From contig JAYMTA010000830.1 of NCBI GenBank assembly GCA_036897625.1, positions 1 through 23,824 of the forward strand: a stretch of DNA of 23,824 nt, read 5' to 3'. The notes under the pieces were generated by a model. That model worked only from the letters and a program-made list of their open reading frames with translations. It was not told the DNA's origin and did no database searches. The stretch's first letter is position 1. Each line of letters begins with the position of its first letter. Positions 10,676 to 22,539 of this stretch are shown here, piece after piece. Both the position numbers and the translations under genes were made by a program. The stretch is from Pelargonium cotyledonis. Taxonomy: Eukaryota; Streptophyta; Magnoliopsida; Geraniales; Geraniaceae.

Positions 10676-11286
10676 TTGCAGCAGTAGTGAGCTAATTAGC
10701 AGAACATCCCTCCAAAATTGGAGTCGCTTGATTTATCAGGAGTTGTTTTATGAATTTCATACAACAAAGAAAAGTTGTAACATTGGCGATTTTTAATTGC
10801 TGCAAAGATAAATTGGTTGCCATACGAAAGGATTTTTATCACATGCTGAGAAATACTCTACAGTGTTGAGTGCATGCACGTGTGCCTTTGGTCAGGAACA
10901 AGAAACCAACATTTACACACTGTAAACGACCAAACTCACAAATTTCTGGCAAATAGTTGCAGGAATTTATAGCAGCAGAGCAAATATAAAATTTTGAGCA
11001 GTGGATAACAGAGTTGAGCATCAGAACATAATCAGAAAGTCACTCCCAGCTTAGGCAGGTTATTTCTATATTTCCCATCCAATACAACAAAAAAACAAAA
11101 ATTACAAAGCTGCTAGCTACACTATTACAATAGCTAACCTAATAATTTACCAAAAAGACTGACTTTGAGAACATCTATTGCCCTATCATTTCGTTGAACA
11201 AATACAAAAAGCAATGATACAGGGCACGGCAAAGAAAGATGTTGCCGCTGAGGGCCACTTTTCAAAAAGCCCAATTCGCATTTTAA
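10676..11286. other. Convergent intergenic region with both 3' UTRs
   Basis: About 610 bp separate the stop codons of the two tail-to-tail genes. No AATAAA is visible close to either stop, so both genes probably use the looser plant poly(A) signals. Overlapping transcript ends are possible at this spacing. No coding frame or repeat stands out. Confidence 0.6.
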
Positions 11287-14200
11287 CTACCTGCCTATGT
11301 CCTCGTTGCCTCCTCTCCATGATTCATCCTCCCTGTATTGCTCGGTTCTGGCGTAGTGCATTTTGATGGCTGCCACAGGATCCGAAACGCCCCCGACAAT
11401 AATTCCTCCACCTCCTACAATGTTCATCCCAACCATTCCTCTTCCTTGCAGCTGCTGCTGCTGCTGCAGCAAGCTTGGCATTGCTTCAAAGCCATTCCTC
11501 CTCGGCATCTCAGAGAACATGTCTTGGCGCTGCTTCATATCTACCGTAAATGGATGTACATTGTTACCGTCAAGGCTCCTATAAACCTGATAATCAACCA
11601 CACCATTACTGCTGCTTATTTCCCTGGTGGAGAAAACTGAGACTCCATTCAAGCTGCGATCGTTGCTCCTGGCAACTGCCTGCAGCGACTGCTGCTCCAT
11701 TTTGGATGATGCTGTATAGTTTGCAAAGGCAGCAGGATACTTGGCCAGCAAAATGGCGGAATCAGGTAAGGATGTAAAGCCGGTTTGTATTTTCCTCCCA
11801 TCCCAAAACCCATAACTCGTGGGAATATTCTCGAGACCCGGGTAGTTATTACGATCGAATTTCAAGAGGGATGAGTTCCCATCTATACCATGATGACCAT
11901 TGAATTTCAGACTAGATGGCTTGCTGCTCAACTTAGGATGATTGGTCACTTTCTCATCATTCTCCTGGGTATTGGAGTGCTGTTTGGTAGTAGTGAGTAT
12001 CTTGCCAAACAATTTTACATCACCATTCCTGGAAGGTTTCTCAGTATCTGACAAACTTCGCGAATGGGTTTTTGTATACCCACTTGCTTGTTCTGAGTTT
12101 TGAGGCAGAAGTGAAAGCTCAGCCACTGAAGAGTTGCTACATTTTTGTAGATAGCAACCCTGTCCAAGATACCGGTCAGAACAGTTTCTCTCAGATTTTG
12201 TAAGGCCTTGAACTTCAGGAAGCTGCACACAACTGAGATCTCCATTCATCTCCTTCCGATGCATCTGTAAGGGGTAGCCCCTAAGAATTGGAGAGGACTC
12301 CACACGATTCAGCAGGAGATGTCCTGAAGGATTCTGCAGATATTCGTCTCTGCTAGTAGATTTCTGACACTGCTTATCTCGACTATCGGAACTGCGTGTT
12401 GATGACAACCTATCCTGGTTAAGGTCTCTCACACATTGACTAACAGCAGAATCTAGTGATAATGAATTTGAAGTAGGAAGAGACCTCTCTTGCTGCAATG
12501 AGATACAATTTGATGGGAGGTTAGACTGAAGTCCATATTCAGAGTTAAGACTCAGCCCTGAGCAAGAACTGGTCTCTGCAGCTAGGTGGGATGTGTTAAG
12601 GATCGTATTTGATTCTTTTGTTGAGCACTGTAAACCACTATCCCGGTCACTTGAGCCTGCATTGCAATTTTCATCTCGACTACTATCCAGACTGCTTCCA
12701 GAAAATAAATGTTCTCGACACTCTAGATCATTTCTTGATCCCTCATGAAGCACAGCATTGGAACTACATGGGGCAATTACTGACCGAGTGACACACACTC
12801 CCTGTTGAGTTACCTTCTCACCTCCTCCTGCATCGAAGAGTGCAACTGCACTTGTGGGAATTTGGGTCAGCTGACAGAAATCAATAACACTCTTATCACC
12901 AACTCTGCCAGACCCAGATCTGTCATCCATTTCACATTCTTCAGGGACTGAAGTCACAAAAGCCTCAGAGCAGTTCTGCTCGATCTTGTTCACAGTATCA
13001 ACATGACTAGGTTCATCAAGGTTTGCAATAGCAACCGATGAAGGAAAGTCCTCATCCATTTTAAAGCCTGACTTGTCACTACAGACAACTGAGCCACTCT
13101 CCACAAGACAAGCATATTCAGGATCACTTCTACCTCCATTGGCATCATCACTCACTGGTGTTCCCTCATCTCCATGACTAGGATGTATCAAATCTAATCC
13201 TAAACACTTTCTAGCCTTACTAAAGAAGACCTTGCACTGATCCTTGGACTTTGTTCTCACAAATCGAGAAATCTTGAGAAAATCCTTACCATAGGATGAC
13301 ACAGCTTGTACAAAAATGGACTTCTCATCATCTGTCCAATCAACAGGATCCATTTCCCCGCAACTCTCATCGGAACAAGTATCATCATCCACATTCTGAG
13401 TAACATCAGGTGTAAATGGCCATTTTACAGTGGAATCCACTTTCTGGTGCTTTGAATCACGGCAACCCTCCGCAGGGTCAACAGAACTCGTAATGCATGA
13501 ACCCATTGCCTCCGATGATACAGAACCACATATACCAGCTATAACATCAGCAGCGGCTGTTTCCCTTTCATTACACAAATCAAGACTGCTTGATCTTTCC
13601 AGGATAACATCACCACTCTGTGATATTTTTGAGTCACTGCCATCACTTAAATGAAACCTTCGGGCATGTCGATTAACCATATTGCCATCAGCATGAGCTG
13701 CCATCAATGAAACAGAACCCAACATATCGAGGGAAGCAACATTCATCTCTCGATTCCATTTTTTCCCTGATGTCATCAAGTAAGTACTAGAGAGTTTCCC
13801 TTGCTTCCAGACATCCATCTTCTTTTTTGTTTTCTTAAAACAATCAGATTTGTGGTTTTTGTAATAAAACTCCACACAGTCTGCAGTAGTCTTGTGCTCG
13901 AGAAATGAAGCAATTTTTTTGAAATCCTTGCCAAATATAGCTAGCTTGTCCAGGAAAATTTCTTTCTCCTCAGATGTCCAGGGGTTGATCATAACCCTTT
14001 CTCTCTCAACAGCACATGGATCTTCAACTAACCCATTACTAGTGATGAACCTTGAAACCTCCCTCTCTTTTTCGTCCAATATTAATGCTGGCATTTTCAA
14101 CACATTCCTGTAGAGCTTGACTTCGGAGTCTAAACGCATCTTGCTTGTAAAATTAATTATCTCGGACGTAGGAGCCATGCTCAAGTTCCCTGCTGTCATA

Positions 14201-17200
14201 TATTTAAAGGAAACAACGGAAAAATAAGTATCAATAACAAAAAGCAATATCACATTCGTGGCCAGTAGTTTCTTTAAAAAAATTACAAGGGATCTCAAAA
14301 TACAAATAAACTATCAAACATAAAACATGAGACTATTGAACTCCTTCGATTACAACATGAAACATGTTGTAATTAAAAATGCAAGTGTGCTACTGGAATT
14401 CATTTAATCTTAAAGAAATACTGTTGACAAACAATGTCTGAAGAGATGTGTGCTACTGGCATTATCCAAAAACAGTACCAAAGCTTCCAAATAATAGCGA
14501 ATTAATATATTCATCACAATATTACTCAAGACTTGCACTGCATGTGACATTCACTGGATATAACAAATAAAATGTAACACATACACTGCCGTTCATTATT
14601 GACCACTCAAAAAAAACCATTTTCAGAAGCTTTACAGAAATGTAGTCAACAAGCAACTAGGTTAGAAGCAGACAGTTTCCATAATAAAACAATATGCACT
14701 TAAATGGGAAGCATCTTTCAGAGTTGCTATTTCCCACCTAAGATACACTTAACAAGAATTGGAATTGGACATGATCCGCTACTGCACGCTGCCAATACAT
14801 GAGCGGATAATTTACAACTAAATGTGACACGCAACCAACACGTAATTGACATGTGAATAGCAACCGGTGTTCACTTTTAGAATAAAACATGTTTTTTAAT
14901 ATTTTGAAATAAAAATATTTTTTTGTAGTTCAAAAAAGCAAAATCAAAACAAAACCTAGAGAGGCTACTTGGTCTTCACCATTTTAAAATCGCAGCCACC
15001 ACCTTCTCGCGTGGCTCGGGTAGGTTTGCTGCTTCTACTCGTTTCTTCTGCTGCTGCTGCTGCTGCTTTCTTCTACTTCTTGATGCAGCCCCATATGTGA
15101 ATCTCAGTAAATAGAGAAAAGGTATGAACTGAGTTCAAACACTCAATAAGGGAGAAGAGAATTAGAAAAATGTATCAGAAGAACATAGAATAGAGAGAGA
15201 GTGTAGAGTGAAGATATTTACTACGCACCTCAGACCTTTCATCACAACATTTACATTTTACACTATTGTTATATTGCACAACAGTATGTGGGCTAGGCTA
15301 AACCAAGAATGGCTGGACTCATATACAGTTACATAAAGCATAATACTTGGCCTACATCACTGCTTCAGCCGCTGTTAAATGTATTGTTTGATTTTTGTTG
15401 GCCTAGATCAGTATAATGGCTCTCTCATTTTCATGTTTGCTAGGACTGAATACGTGTAATATAAACTTATTGCCAAAAGGGCTACAAAAACTACAAATAT
15501 ATATAATTTGATTTTAACATTTTTGTTAGGAAATTAATGTGTTGGGAATGTATTATGTCGTATGTTTTTTAAATTAACATTAGAATCACGTTGAAGTCAT
15601 AGGTTCCAACTATAAGCGTTAACAAACTAACAAAGGCACGCACACAAAAAAATGATAATAATAATAGCAAGAGATATTACTGGAAACAGACGGGCAATTT
15701 CAAATCTAGCAGAATGCTAAAACAAATCAACAGAAATTACTTTCTCCAGCAACCATTAAACATAATTTTGAACCTCAAGATCCAAAGAAGCCACCAGAAA
15801 GCTATTCACAAACAAATGACATAAAAGAAGAACAAACTCAAACTCAATGCATTCTTCCTAAATAGCAAGTGTAAATTATTATTCATGCCTTGCCAAAAAC
15901 AAATGCAGAGATTTGCTTACCAGGAGACAAAGGGCGGGAGCGGATAAAGGACCTATGCTTCTGGCACCCGCCATGAGCTATACGCAAGCTTGATTCAAAT
16001 TTTCTCTGAGCTTTTGCACGGTATTTCCTTATAGAAAGTACATGCAGGTCTTCCTTCCACAAATGACAAAGGACTTTAAACTTGAGGGTAATAGCTCTCT
16101 CCTTAAACCTTAAAAAGTACTTCCTTTTTGCAAATTTTTCTCTAATCAAAGACTCATTCAGGCAAATCAAGGCACCGTTAACTTCTGACATATCAAACTT
16201 ATATTGTTTGCTTGGCAATAACTTATTAAATACTTCAGATGCTTGAACTGCAGACTCTTTATTTGAAGCCAATATGAGCTTATGCAACACATTTTCTTCA
16301 TCAGCATGCAAACTTGGATCTACAGAATCAGCCTCATCTTTAATTAACTTAACGGAATTGCCATCTTTGCAAGTAGGTCCATCAGTATACTCAACAGAAC
16401 CAGAAACCCAGCAATTTACTTTAAGGGTTGCAGTTCGAGCTTCAGTCAAGCTTCTAGCACATTCACCATCTTCACCGATAACAGATGGAGAAACTGCTTT
16501 CATCAATGCAAGTGGCACAACAAACTTAGATGTAGCAGTTCCAGGACTATCAATCTCATCGTCTTTAACATTTGCATGAACTTCTTCCAGTGCACCATTG
16601 CACTGTGCCGTCTCCCCCATAACTGTATCCCCACAACAAATAATTTGCAAGGGAGCGGGTCGAGGAATTAAAATCCCATGCTCTGGTAAAGCTTTGGCAT
16701 TGCTCTCCACAGGAGACGAGCTAGAGGTTGCTGGATGTGCACCACTCCTACAAGACTCAGATTTCAGTGACTTCAGCTCATTTTCAAGCATATCAATTTC
16801 AGTCTCAGTGCACTCTATTACTTTTGAAATGTCACTTTTCCATAGAAGCAACTTACTCATCGCTGTAGACCTCATAAAACTAGAGTCCACAGGACTTGGA
16901 TCATCCAACTGTAGCAATTCAGTAAGTGAAGAACCTATATTAGCGATTGAACTTATATCCAACTTCTCTAGATTAAAAGGAAAACTCTCAATATGATTCT
17001 GGGCCCCAGGACGTGGTGACATACATAAATTACTGACATCATTACTGGACGCCTTGACAAATGACTTATCTTCCAATCCTGTAACAAAATATGAAAAGCA
17101 TAAGATACGTGCCAACAGACAGATAAACAAGACAAGTAAGTTGCATATACACATTCAACACATGTCAAAACTAAAAAAAGTAAACCATTAAAACAAATAA

Positions 17201-20200
17201 AAAAAAAAAAAAAGGGGGGGGAGCCATTGGCATAATAGAATCTAAACCAAAAAGCAGCAGGGATGCATCATGGAACACTCAACCCAAAAAGGTCATATAG
17301 TCATGGTTGTTAAATTGGGATCAAAACACAAATTTTACGAATAATCAGGAATCAAAATATTCATGTAAAACCATACAAAATTATTAGCAACAATTATAAT
17401 ATAAATATATACATAACATATACATAATATATATATATATATATTGGTACTGGAAAAAGAAAAAAAAAGTTTAAACTAAAATAACCTTAATAAGTAAAAG
17501 AATAATAGGTCTGAATGTCTCAATGGACTCAAGGCAGATTTGATTTGATCAGGTACGACCGGCCTCTTATGACCTATCATATGTGAACCAGGTGAATCAA
17601 CCGAATCGAATCACGAATCAGATTATTCTAATCAATGGGAGATTCAGTACTGATTTTGAATCATTCAGGGGGTGAATCAATTCGAATTGGACGAATCGAA
17701 TCAGTAATCAAATATTCTAACAAGCATAATACAGCATAAAGGTAATCTAGAGGGGAAGAGCTTAAGTTATTATATGTCATAGTCAGAAAATTAACAGGTC
17801 TGCCATCAATGGAAAATCTAGAAATATATAGCGCAAGCACACTCAATGATACCACCATAAACATAACTGAGGGGTTAATTATATAGATAGAATGCACTGT
17901 AACAATTGCCTGTAGTGGAAGTGGAAGCCAAATTTACACTCAACAGAACCCAGTGAAAACCCTGGTATAATTTTTGCACTACATATCTGAGAGTGATGAA
18001 TATAAACTCAAAAGAGGTTTGAAGTTCTGGTAAACTGATTTGCAAATACAATTAATACTGATGTGATAGAAAAATCCTTCCGACACACAAGGAGTGAAGG
18101 ATGACAAATCCTCTACTACAATAATTTCCACTAGAATGCTCAAGGATACAATAGAATTAGAATATTGTAATAGACATTCTGAATTCGTGAAATTCTATGT
18201 AAGTCAAGGAGGAATGAGAATAAGATAATGGTATAAACAAACATGTAGCGGTTTCAATGTATGCAAGCAGATGCAACCAAATCAAACAGTGGTTGTTGAA
18301 TTGTGATTCAAATTAAGAATCGGAAAGCAACTTGAATGAATCGGAATTGGGAATCAAATCGAAAGATTTATGTACACTCACACAAAATCTTCAGAAAGAT
18401 TATATGATAAAATTATAAATTGATATCAGAAGAAAAAAATAGCCTAAACTAAAACAAACTTAATATGTTATAAACTTTTCTCAATTCGGGTCAAGACAGA
18501 TTTGACCTAATCTGGTACCTGTTATGAATTATGAAGCAACAAATCTGAATTGGGATAAAATCAGTTGAATAGGGCAATTCTAATCCATGGGAGATCAGTA
18601 GTGATTTTGAATCGTTTAGGGGGTGAATTGACTCAACTTGTATCTGGATCGGATTCTAAAAACCATGAATGAACACACGCACGTGAAAGGGGAAATTAAG
18701 ACATTAAGTACTAGAACTTAAGTGGCCATGCAACAGTGACTCATTAGCTGACGATATCAAGCATCCTCTTTATTGTCCAACATCTCCAAAACACAAACCC
18801 AGTGAAAGTTTCTTCATAAAATTTACGTGTCAATACCAAAAAAATGATATATGCATTGCGGCAAATGAACAGTTTGCAAGTATTACATAAAGGAGAACCT
18901 AACTAATAATAGTTCCTGTTTTATACTGCTACTACCAGGTACCAAGAGAATCCTAGTTTTCTAAATAATAAAAAAAAGGAACTATAAGCATTGTTGAAAC
19001 ATAAAAACATATCATAACGCCTAACATTACCTGGTGATGAGCTGCAAGCAACAGAGGATGGAGTTGCAGGAGAGCCACAGTCTGAACCAGTGACTCGAGG
19101 GCTTTTTTCAGACAAATTTGAACCATGTGCATGGACTGGTTCAAAAGTGCTAGAAGAAAAAGGCGCATTCCTATTCAAACCTTCATCAGGGACATCAACT
19201 TTCTTTTTCTCATACTTTGCCAGTCCTTCACCCCATTTAAGACGAGGCTTCTTCCTAGAACTAGTCTCCTCAGACTGTACAGCAGAAGTAACACAAGTAG
19301 CAGCATCACCTGAAGGAGACTGGACTGGTGTCACATTCTTTGGCTGTGACTCCACCTTTGCTTCATTGGAATCTACACCCCCCATGCTCTTTGAGCTGCT
19401 TGAGTGGCTGAAACCAGAACCTCGTGAAGACAAGCTCCCAGATCGAGCCCACTTCAGAGTCTTCCATTCAAGCGAACCCAGTTGGTTCTCCTTATCGTAT
19501 CTCTTGCTTGTGCCAGAACCATTGACAACTACCATCTTATCATGTTGGTCTTTTGAGGGAAGCTGATCCCATGAGTTCACGATGTCAGAATGAGCATGAG
19601 AGGGACATGTTAAAGTATCATCAACAGACCTGTGATCATTATTTACTTCATGCAGTCTCCCAGGGGTGTTGGGAGACTCATTGACAATTTCCATGGAATG
19701 ACCTTTCCAATCTCTTGGGCTGAAAGTCCCTCGATATTCCCTACTATTCCTCCCATACTTCCCTTCCCAACGCATAATCGATGGCCAGCAGTTATCATCT
19801 TCCACCATCTTGTCACATGACCGAGGTGCAGCATAGTTGTGACCATAATCTTCAGAGAACAGGTGCCATCCACCCTGCTTACCATGACCTTTAGAAAATA
19901 ATTAAACAATGGAAAAATTGCAAACAATCAACACTAGAAAGAGTATACATTGTTTCAAATATAATGACAGGTAAATGTTACCCTAAACTAAGCAAAATTA
20001 CTAATAATAACACCAAAAAGACCTCGCAGATCTTCAAAGAATGAAGATTTCAAGATTTAAACAATAGAAAAGGGCACAAAAAATACCACACAAATAGAAT
20101 GATCAGTCTCTGAAAATCCAGTTGTTTCTCTTGTTTGTGAAAAGAGTGGCAAGGAGGGTTTCATAACTAGAAAGCCCTGTAGAGGAACCCTAATTCTAAA

Positions 20201-20388
20201 CAATAGAGATAAAACTCACCTGGATGTCTGCGAAAGTCGGCAGATCCCCAGCGGTTGAACTCGCGCTGCTGGCCATGGCACGAGGATGAGTCTCTCCATC
20301 TCACGACAGACCCCAAGGACTCCGACCTCTCGTGCTTCCTCTCCTTGACGAAGGCTTTCCGATCCCAAGGCAATGGTTCAAGCGGCAT
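11287..20388 (-). CDS. PWR: POWERDRESS-like N-CoR homologue with two SANT domains, 1695 aa
   Basis: Coding exons on the minus strand are 20388-20220, 19888-19031, 17078-15921 and 14189-11287. They sum to 5088 nt, each joined in phase 1. The N terminus (MPLEPLPWDRKAFVKERKHE) is the conserved start of this plant family. Next come a Ser-rich region and the conserved KKPRLKWGEGLAKYEKKKV segment (exon 2), then a coiled-coil-like stretch (ETEIDMLENELKSLKSE) and a long basic helix (exon 3). Exon 4 holds SANT1 at about 798-844 (WTSEEKEIFLDKLAIFGKDF), SANT2 at about 1011-1060 (WTDDEKSIFVQAVSSYGKDF), a Ser-rich linker, a short Gln run and the C-terminal KMHYARTEQYREDESWRGG block. In Arabidopsis, PWR partners the histone deacetylase HDA9 in the nucleus, affecting flowering, senescence and floral determinacy. 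The same role here is inference. The length fits the family. A start upstream of 20388 is possible through alternative leader splicing. Confidence 0.93.
11449..11469 (-). repeat. Coding CAG repeat (polyglutamine) in PWR
   Basis: A short CAG run on the minus strand encodes LLQQQQQLQG close to the C terminus. It is short, but a typical site of length variation in a transcriptional regulator. Confidence 0.85.
15048..15067 (+). repeat. Intronic (CTG)n microsatellite
   Basis: Six CTG triplets in a row lie within the PWR intron, flanked by GC-richer sequence. They are non-coding in the gene model. Confidence 0.85.
15125..15356 (-). mobile_element. Possible decayed LTR fragment in a PWR intron
   Basis: Read on the minus strand, the block starts TGTAGGCCAAGTATTATGC and ends in a CT-rich stretch (CTCTACACTCTCTCTCTATTC, then GAACTCAGTTCA). 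This layout resembles the ends of plant Copia LTRs: a TG...CA boundary, a pyrimidine-rich 3' part and a GAACTC..TTCA end. I found no target-site duplication, primer-binding site or coding remnant, so this is tentative. Confidence 0.3.
17206..17221. repeat. Adjacent poly(A)/poly(G) homopolymers
   Basis: A run of A is followed directly by eight G in the PWR intron, about 130 nt from the exon 3 acceptor. On the transcribed minus strand this reads CCCCCCCC then T's. It may be unstable or error-prone in sequencing. Confidence 0.7.
17302..17727. mobile_element. Non-autonomous inverted-repeat element, copy 1 (PWR intron 2)
   Basis: Starts CATGGTTGTTAAATT and ends ATTCTAACAAGCAT, which are imperfect inverted repeats of each other. 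The interior is rich in GAATC/ATCGAATC motifs and holds a (TA)n run near 17420-17445. It aligns along most of its length with copy 2 at 18287-18667. Flanks CATATAGT and AATACAGC share 5 of 8 bases, possibly an eroded 8-bp target duplication. There is no coding capacity. Confidence 0.6.
18287..18667. mobile_element. Non-autonomous inverted-repeat element, copy 2 (PWR intron 2)
   Basis: Direct-orientation relative of copy 1, about 985 bp away. Matching landmarks in order: GGTTGTT(A/G)AATTG at the left end, a CTAAACTAAAA/TTTAAACTAAAA block, CAAG(G/A)CAGATTTGA, and CAATGGGAGATT versus CCATGGGAGATC. These are followed by TGATTTTGAATC with a GGGGGTGAAT run, and finally ATTCTAAAAACCATG at the right end, complementary to the left end. 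Confidence 0.6.
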
Positions 20389-20995
20389 GAAAACTAACCG
20401 ATGAGCATGGGCAGCCACAAACCTATGGACTAGAAACAGAGCAAACAAACCCAATCGAACAAACAGAACACAGTTCCCTACTATTCACCAAACCGGATCA
20501 AACCAAAAAAAAATCATGCAGGCAGCAAGGCACGAATCATCCTGAAACAAAAAAGAACGAGAACGATGAGAGATGCAAACAGCAGTAACAAGGGTTCCCT
20601 GAACAAAACAGAATCACAAACAACCAAATGGGCAGCAACCCAAATACCACAAGACACTGATCCTAGGGCTCGAGTATTATCAAACAGAAACAAACAGAGC
20701 TAACGCATGGCCATTACTGGGCTTCCTACAACAGATCGAATACCCTGTACCCACAGGTAGCCAAACGGCCCCGCCTCCACAATCCAAATTCCAAAAACTC
20801 AACATACAATAGGAGACGAAGAAGAACAAGTACCTGGAGATGTAGATTGAATTCTGGAATCTGAGCGCCAAAACAACAGAGCAGGCAGCGATGTCGACAG
20901 TGGGAGGAGGAGCCATGTATTGTTTCGGTTGATTTTTTCTTCTAGGGTTTGTGAAATTTAAGAGCCGTCTTCGTTTTGTCTCTGAGCTTTCCCTC
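20389..20995 (-). other. PWR 5' leader with intron and upstream ATGs
   Basis: A candidate leader exon runs from near 20990 to a donor at 20833 (CTCCAG|GTACTT). Two acceptors follow near the main start: CTGTTTCTAG ending at 20430, and CCATAG ending at 20423. The leader exon contains an ATG at 20916. Beyond the acceptors there is a 4-codon uORF (ATG at 20408, stop at 20394) just before the main ATG at 20388. Confidence 0.55.
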
Positions 20996-21700
20996 TTGAA
21001 AAATTAAATAAAATAAAATAAATAAATTTTCTGTGTCTTTCTCGGCTGAAGGAAAATCTGTATATTGGTGAGCCGATAAGTGACAAACAGAGCCTTGAGT
21101 GGTGTCCGTACCTCAACGGCGCCATTAAACCCTATTTCAATCAACTTTCGCGTCCGCTAATTAAAAATCTTATTTATTTAGTTTGTTTATTTCCTTTTCT
21201 GGACTCTTCTTTTGCTTTTTTATCAATCAAACTTTATCTTTTTAACTTTGGCCCCCACCCCCTGTTTTCTCTTCTGATACGCCCTCACTTTTCGGATTTA
21301 TAACGGTGTGCACCATCACCGCCTCATGAGTTGACGGATTTGCCCTTGTGGTCGTTCACAATGGCCTCTTTTCAAATTTATTTTTATTTTTACATCAAAT
21401 CATTCAAAAAAAAAATCATAAATCATGCAGCGGGGATGACACGGGGTGTACGAGCGTTATGTTACCGCCTGGTTTCAAAATAGTGTTAGTTTAACCGTTG
21501 AATTTGATATATATTTAATTATTATTTTGATGATGTTGTTGGTATGTGGTGGTCACATGATAATATATCTTAAACTAATTGTTTTAAGTTTGCATTTAAA
21601 ATTCAAAAATTATTTTAGGTTACATAAACACCAATGTCTAATTAATTTAATTACCAAATTTAAGGGTTAGTAGAGAAAAAACCCCAGGGGCGCGGTGATC
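20950..21700. other. PWR promoter and AT-rich spacer
   Basis: No coding frame is convincing. The minus strand near 21000-21030 has AT-rich TATTTA/TTTTATTTAA sequence that could hold the PWR core promoter. Short ORFs in this stretch lack codon bias and family resemblance. Confidence 0.55.
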
Positions 21701-21779
21701 CACTTGGGTGATGCCGCTACTCACTTAGTGGTCGTTCTCTCTCAAAGAGTATATTGCATTTAAGGCAACAAAAAGACTA

Positions 21780-22449
21780 GGATTTTTTTTGGGTGTGTGG
21801 GGCTTTGAAGGGTGGGTGGGGTTTTCGTTGCTGCTGGCTTGGGCTTCAACAAGCGACAAATATTAGGGGGAAGGGACGTCTGGTTCGTTCTCCATTGATG
21901 GTTGTATGTTTATTGTTAACTGCGGCAATCACGATGATGGTGGGATCTGGGTCGGCGAATGCGTTGTATAGGGTGGGGACTTCGGAGGAGGTCGCGGAAA
22001 GGCATAACGAGGTTAATGACTCAAAAAACATGCTACAACCAAGCATGGTTGTTCGGATTCGCCAAGGGCCATGATTGGGAAACAAGGAGGTTGTCATGAG
22101 AAAATCAGCTCGCAATCTAGTCAGGGAGGTGGGGTACTGGTTCAACAAGTTCAAGGTTTGGAGGTTCGGTGGATACTCACGAGCATTAGTCAAATCGGAT
22201 GGGATGTTTTCCCATAGCCTCTTATTTGGATTTTGACATTTTGGTTATAATTGTCTATGTAAAGTTGAGTCCAGTTGTTTGGTACTGCTTTATTCAAGTT
22301 TTTATTTATTATTGCATTAGTATATTTGTCTTAGGTTTTATTATATGTTGCTTTAGTTTATTTGTTTTCGTTTTAGTTTATGATTCGCTACCTCATGTAA
22401 TGATTTACCTTAATTAATAGAGTTATGACCTTCCCCTTCCGAAAAAAAA
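21780..22449 (+). mobile_element. Possible LINE-type retroposon remnant, copy A
   Basis: A G-rich block unlike its surroundings passes into a T-rich 3' part and ends ATGACCTTCCCCTTCCG followed by eight A. That is how plant LINE and other retroposed sequences often finish. No intact reverse transcriptase or endonuclease motif is readable. Short frames inside are broken. It shares a stretch with copy B at 22627-22685. Confidence 0.35.
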
Positions 22450-22539
22450 GAGATCAATGTCAAAATAAGAAATGTATATTGTATTGATATCCAACAAAGT
22501 TCATAGTGTGGTTGTTCTCCCTCTCTATTTTGTTGGGCG

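Larger units (their letters stand above)
14190..15920 (-). other. PWR intron 3, 1731 nt, with inserted-looking sequence
   Basis: The last intron of PWR runs from a good donor (CCTG|GTAAGC) at 15920 to the NAGNAG acceptor at 14190-14195. The 14950-15480 part differs in composition from the rest. It includes a relatively GC-rich patch (14960-15030), a CTG run and an LTR-like block. Confidence 0.7.

Noticed and set aside
14190..14298. Upstream ATG of the long minus-strand frame as the start of a separate SANT protein
   Set aside because: The 36 codons before 14189 are intronic. Splicing from 15921 in matching phase joins this exon to the N-terminal parts of the PWR family.
16274..16996. Plus-strand frames of 101 and 132 codons
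   Set aside because: Antisense shadows of PWR exon 3; no family resemblance.
19090..19566. A 158-codon plus-strand frame
   Set aside because: Antisense shadow of PWR exon 2; its length follows from the Ser-rich coding strand.
21793..22193. Open frames on both strands (93 and 115 codons)
   Set aside because: No domain, no splice-site support, and they lie in a retroposon-like remnant.
22199..22417. Hydrophobic 72-codon frame resembling a membrane peptide
   Set aside because: It arises from a T-rich stretch, which always encodes Phe/Leu/Ile/Val. There is no start context or family match.
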